Assembly: GCA_029582155.1 (NCBI GenBank)
Contig: CM055907.1
Coordinates: forward strand, 29,032,432 to 29,096,431
Length of the DNA stretch: 64,000 bases
DNA from: Panopea generosa
Lineage: Eukaryota; Mollusca; Bivalvia; Adapedonta; Hiatellidae
Direction: 5' to 3'
Part shown: positions 39,166 to 45,100 of the stretch, in pieces
Layout: every line of letters starts with the position of its first letter
Numbering within the stretch: position 1 is the first letter of the stretch
Made by a program: the position numbers and the translations under genes
The notes under the pieces: generated by a model
What the model was told of the DNA's origin: nothing
What the model saw: the letters and a program-made list of their open reading frames with translations, nothing else
The model's database searches: none

Positions 39166-42100
39166 CGTCCGTCCGTCCGTCTCTCTCTCTCTCTCTCCCT
39201 GTCTCTGTCTCTGTCTCTGTCTCTATCTTTGTCCCTGTCTCTCTCTCTCTCTGTCTCTCTCTCTCTCTGTCTCTCTCTCTCTGCAGTATTTGACCTTGTG
39301 TGCACTTTAACATCCACAGTTTTCATTGGTTTCACAAACTTACCCAGTATCTGTATATTCCTTAAACCATTATTATGTTACATTGTTTTATTGAAAATCT
39401 TTAAACACCTAAATCATTTACACAGTTTGGAAAGACCAAAGTTTTCTTCAAGAAGGAAGAAGTAGACAGAATTGATCAGTTGACTGTCCAGTTACAGCGC
39501 AAAGTGGTTACTGCCCAGTCAGGTAGTGATTTATTTATTATTAAATGATTTCATGATTTCTACCAGTCTTGTCTTTTCAGCAGAGTTTCACAAAGATGTA
39601 GTTTTCTTTCTTTTGTAAGAAATAATAGAATAAGCATATACAGTTAAACCTGTGCAAGTGGTCACCACTATTAAGCAGCCACCTGTCTTAAGCAACCATA
39701 TTTTCTATTCCTATGCTTTCAGAGCAAATTAACCTGTATTAACAACAATCTGTATTAAAAGGCCACTTTTTCTCCTTCCATTGACTTGTTGCTTAAAAAA
39801 GGTTTGACTGTACATTTTTTTTGTATTCCAAATTAATCATTTAGAATATATATAAAACAAGGAAGATGTCAGTGTAGAAATTTGAGGAAGTTAATGGTAA
39901 AAGTTGTCCTTGGAACTAAAGTTTATGTCAATGTTATTATCCTTTGAACTATAGTTTCTGTCAAAATTACTATCTTTGGAACTAAAGATTCTGTCAAAAG
40001 TACTATCCTTAGAACTAAAGATTCTATCAAAAGTACTATCCTTGGAACTAAAGATTCTTTCAGTATTATTATCCTTGGAACTAAAGATTCTGTCAGTGTT
40101 ATTTTTCAAGATATTAAAGTTTCTGCCAACAAAGTAATTTTCCTTCTATCAACATAAGTATCCTCGGAATTTAAATTTCTATTTGGAACTATCCTTGGAA
40201 CTAATTTTTTCTGTCAGTGTTACTATCCTTGGAACTGAAGTTGCTGTCCATGTTACTATCCTTTTAACTCAATTTGCTGTCACTGCTACTAAATTGGAGC
40301 CTTCCTTAGAACCAAACTTCTGCCCATGTTACTACATGTACACAAGTTAGTTATACACTATTTAGATATATCCGTGTATTATAATGATGGTTTCTCTCCT
40401 CAGTGGTACGTGGTTTCCTTGGTCGAAAGAAATCTAGAAAGTTATCATCAATCAGAGATGAGCAAAACAAAGCTTTAACATCATTTCTGCATGGAGTCTC
40501 CAACCAGACAAACGTCCTGGTGACATGGATGAGGGACTCGAGTCTTCATGATGATAAACAATATCAACTGAAGTTGAAGAAGGATGAGTAAGTATTGTAA
40601 AATAAAGCCATAACTTCATCCTGAAAAAAGTCAATTAATAAGTTAAGGTGTTTAGTAACCACTGCCCTTTCAAGGGACATTAATAGTGGTCCTGTTGCCA
40701 GTAGTTCTGTTGTCCATTCATACTTGACTCTGCCAACAAACTCTTAAAACTTTGATGCATTTTAAAAGAAACTTAGAGATAGTTCGAACATACTGTATAC
40801 CCATGAATAAACACCCAAGGGGAGGGCAAGGGTGGTGGTGATGCATATTGTAATAATGTGTGTGAAAATGAAAAAAAAAACAGACAGCAGTAATGGAGCT
40901 TTATTCAACAATCCATGTGCATTTATTTTGTTTAAAGACTAGCTTCCACAGGGTTTAATCATTTTATAAAAATGGGTGGGTCGGTGCCTTTATTTGGAGT
41001 GATACGGTGGGTTTCGCCATATTATCAGATCACATGTTTAACAGAAAATTGTCAATATGTAACCAAAAATATAAGTATTGTACGAGTATTCAGGAATTTT
41101 AAATATGCATTTAAAAGTCAAGATATATACTTGCCTTAATCTGATTTGCTGCATGTTTTGTCATACATTATCTACTGAGTTAATGAGTTCCAGTCGATAT
41201 GAAAACTTTACAAGCATTTTCAATAAATTGCAAAATTAATTGAATGTTATACTGTAAATAGAAACTACCTAATAGCCTTCACATGTATTACAGACCCTAA
41301 ACTGCTCAAGTACCCCATAATTGCACTCCGTTCGCGCTCCGTTTGCGTGCACTCGATTAAACACGGTTAATTTAATGCACTCACAAACACAAGTATTCGC
41401 TCACGAGCGCTGTATATCTGAGTGCTGTATTTAATACTCCTCTTAGCGTTCGCTTCGTTCAGCATTCACTCAACGCTCAGTTCGCTCAGTTCGGTTTCCG
41501 GCCCATAACCAATCGCAACATCTCAACTTTTAAAATGATTCTATATATTGCCTTTTTAATTTAATCTGTTCCGATGGAGCAATAAAATGTATCCATGGGA
41601 TTTAGTCAAGGTAAATTAATTCATAATCCGATTGTTTGTCTACATATTATGTCACCAGCTGGGCGAAAGGTTGTAAATTTCCGATAAACTTGTATCGATA
41701 GTAGGCATGTTTAACGGAAGAATCTATGTTTTGATATGTGATCAGTGGTCTGGGTGATAAAAAAATATTGCGTGTTATACCGGCTTCTGTTATCCAGACC
41801 GACATGTGTTTGCGTCAGTATTTCTTTGATATACCATAAGCTGTTTGTTACAGGAAAGCAATAAAGTTTGTCCACAAAATTTACAGATACATCATCAACA
41901 TAAACTAAACGTATTGTTATTTATAATTAAATTTAATTAATAATTCCATACTTTTGATACCTCTTTGACCTTATAGTAATCCATAAATCTGCTCAGTGTA
42001 AGCAGTGACTTAACAACATGTGTTGTTAATGTTCAAACTAAAATAAGCTTTATAATCAATAATATGCACTGCATGGGTGATGAAAAATTTATTATAATCT

Positions 42101-45100
42101 GTGGGATGCAATTCGACATATAATAAATGATTTTTGGAAAATAATAATCTTTTAGTGTTTTTCTCATTTTGGGTCCAAATGTGGCTTCACTAAACTTAAA
42201 AAATATATTCTGATATTTTAAGTTTTTATAATTATTTTCGTAATCATTATGTATATAAATATACTTGCAATGAACTTTTTTCAGTGGGTTTCTCAAATTA
42301 TTCTTTTACTGATAGTATGCTTTATGTTAATATATTATTTGAAATGACAAACTATATTTAACTTGTTTGAAACTACATCCACTGTGCTATACCGCTAATT
42401 ATATGACACGCAGCAACACACCCATGGTGTTAATTACGTTATGTCACATGCCAGTGAGAGCCGTGTCAATTAAGTTATACACTAAAGCGGTGACTATCAG
42501 TCTATTGACCACGGAAGATATGTATGATTTCATTTTGATTGTAATTAGTGCCAGATGGATGAATCTTAATTGAGCCAACATTATGTGATTGAAAAGAAAA
42601 GATAACAAACTGCCAGCCAATTAACAACAAATAAAAAAATCATTTAAGATGTTGGTTATTCGAAGTTTCAGAACGCTTTAGTATGTAAATATCATGATGT
42701 TAATATCATTAAATTAACGAACCGAAAACCCCACGCCAGTTCTGAATGAATGGTAGAAAGTGTGACATACACGTATTAAGGGATGTGTATTCAGGGCTGC
42801 CATTTTACCACAGCTACACGTACCATAGCGATTTCGCATAAAAAACAGATACAACTAAAAATCAGAATTGTTAATTTACAAAATAAAAACAATCCTACAA
42901 TTTTAAAACTAATAAAAATCAAAGACTTGTCTCTAAAAAGCTCCTTGTAAAAATGTAGTATTTTATTTGTATTATTTTTTACTTTCATTATTTGTTTTAT
43001 TTTTTTTAAATATTATTATCATTGGAGCTATTATTATAATATACATATTGACTTATTGATTTGTCACAGCTTTTATATTGGATACGTGCGTATGTGCATC
43101 TGGTCAGTTGTTCATAATTAATATAACAATTTAATTACTATTATGAAGGCAGAGTTGCATGGCAATCATCAAAACAGATACCCATGGTGAGAACCACATG
43201 TGTGTCAATAAATAGTTAATTGGTGATTTATCAGTCCATTGATCACGAAGAATCCTGCCGGTGTGTAATTTTCATTTTGATTATAATTTGTGCCAGATGA
43301 ATGAATCTTAATTGAACCCACGGCATATGATTGGATAAGAAATATATAGTCAAAATCAATACTAATATACGCAGATTTTTTATAATATTATTATTATCAT
43401 CATTATTACTAATATATATTATTAATATTATTATCATTATCGTAGCATTTTATTTTATTATTATTTATTACTATTATTACTAATATTATTTTCATCAGTA
43501 TTAATATTATTGTTATTATTGCTATATTACTTTATCATTATATTATTATATTATTATTATCTGAGTATTTTTTTTTCTTTATTATTATTATTTTCATTAT
43601 TATTATTGTTGTCATTTCTTACTTGTTGCCCCTTTCACAGCTTTTATAATGGCTTAATTGTTACGTGCTTACGTGCATGTGATCATGCGTATCGATTTTG
43701 TAGGAAAGCGGGAAAACAATATATTAACTATTTTATAGGCAGTGAATACATGTTCTTTTTTGATTATTTAAACCATCTTCATGATCAAAAGCTGTTCTTT
43801 AGTCAATATAAAATTACAACCTCAAAAAGGTCACCTAGAAATTTACGTTTACTAGTTTTTATTTCCTGTGTCTAATGTGTTATTTCGGTCTGTCGTGTTA
43901 TTTTGGCATACATACATTTATTTTTAAATTAATTTAATTTAGCTTGATTGTGAAGTAAGCTCGGAGCTTATGCATATCATTATCCAGTGCATTCCCTTAT
44001 TAGATCTGGTACTGAATTGTGTTTCGAAAGGTAGGGTAGAGCCTGGGTCAAACTCGCGACCTCTGCCGTCTGAAGCCAGCACCCTATCCGCTGTACTTCT
44101 AACCCACTTTATATTTTAGAATACAATTAATTTATTACTATTATTTGCATATTTCAATGAGATGTGCATGAGTATAATGTTTCCACTTTAATTGCAATAT
44201 AACAGTTTTACATACATTTGTTCACAACTAAGCACAAACTCGGTGTAACTATGTTTGGGGAAAATATAAAACTAAAGTTCAAATTAAATTGAAAATTGGT
44301 AATTTTTATTTTGCCAAAATACCCAAACAAATAGAATCATAATCATATAATTTTCCGCAAATAGTGAGTTCATATTACATCTTTTTGAATTGTTATTTAC
44401 ACAATATATATAATTATTTATATTTTTGTTGCGCAAACCAAACCATGTTTAAACATGCAACTAAATGAGCCTTGAAACCATAGATAACCATTGATGTGTC
44501 GTCTATTGTATAATAGGTATTTCAAACATTATTGTATTGATCAGCTAAATATTGATATTTATGCTATAATTGGTAAATTGTTGACCAAAATAAATTTTAT
44601 CATGCGTTTTACAATAAAACATTTATATAAACTACATGGTTTATATTTGTGTGAAAGAACATTTCTTTTTTATCTCAATTTTAAGTATCGAATTTACGAT
44701 CAAATAATGAAAAAAGAGTGTATCAGAATGAACGAGTGCACTCAGTAGGGCACGAATAGTTATGTTATCAGTTATCTTACTGTGTCTAGTGTATACTGCA
44801 TATACTGCGCATCTGAGTGCACTCAGCGTATCTGAGTGCATTCGGCGTGTCTGAGTGCACTCGATCTATTTCATGCGTTCAGGAGTGTGTTAATTATTGA
44901 AAATCCAGCGTTCGCGAACGGTCCAGGTCTGCTCTGTCAGCGCTCAATCTGCGCTCCGTTCGCGCTCCTCTTACGCTCTGAGTGCACTCCGTTTGCATGC
45001 AATTGGGGTACTTGAGCGGTTTAGGGTCTGTAACATCAGTCCTCAGTGGCTGGGTTGTCTAATACACTGGCTCAACATTACTTACCACTTACTCCTGAGG

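Larger units (their letters stand above)
41291..45030 (+). mobile_element. TIR element copy B, complete non-autonomous DNA transposon, intron 20
   Basis: 3740 bp between TA dinucleotides. The left end CAGACCCTAAACTGCTCAAG and the right end, read in reverse complement as CAGACCCTAAACCGCTCAAG, form terminal inverted repeats that continue with TACCCC and GC-richer subterminal repeats (GAGTGCACTC, GCGCTCCGTTCGCGCTC). TA target duplication fits Tc1/mariner-like or another TA-specific superfamily. No transposase frame is visible. Copy A in intron 9 is the inverted relative. Confidence 0.88.

Noticed and set aside
43510..43875. 121-codon plus-strand frame beginning [19 protein letters not shown]
   Set aside because: Starts in a TTATTA low-complexity tract inside the TIR element and has no transposase motif.
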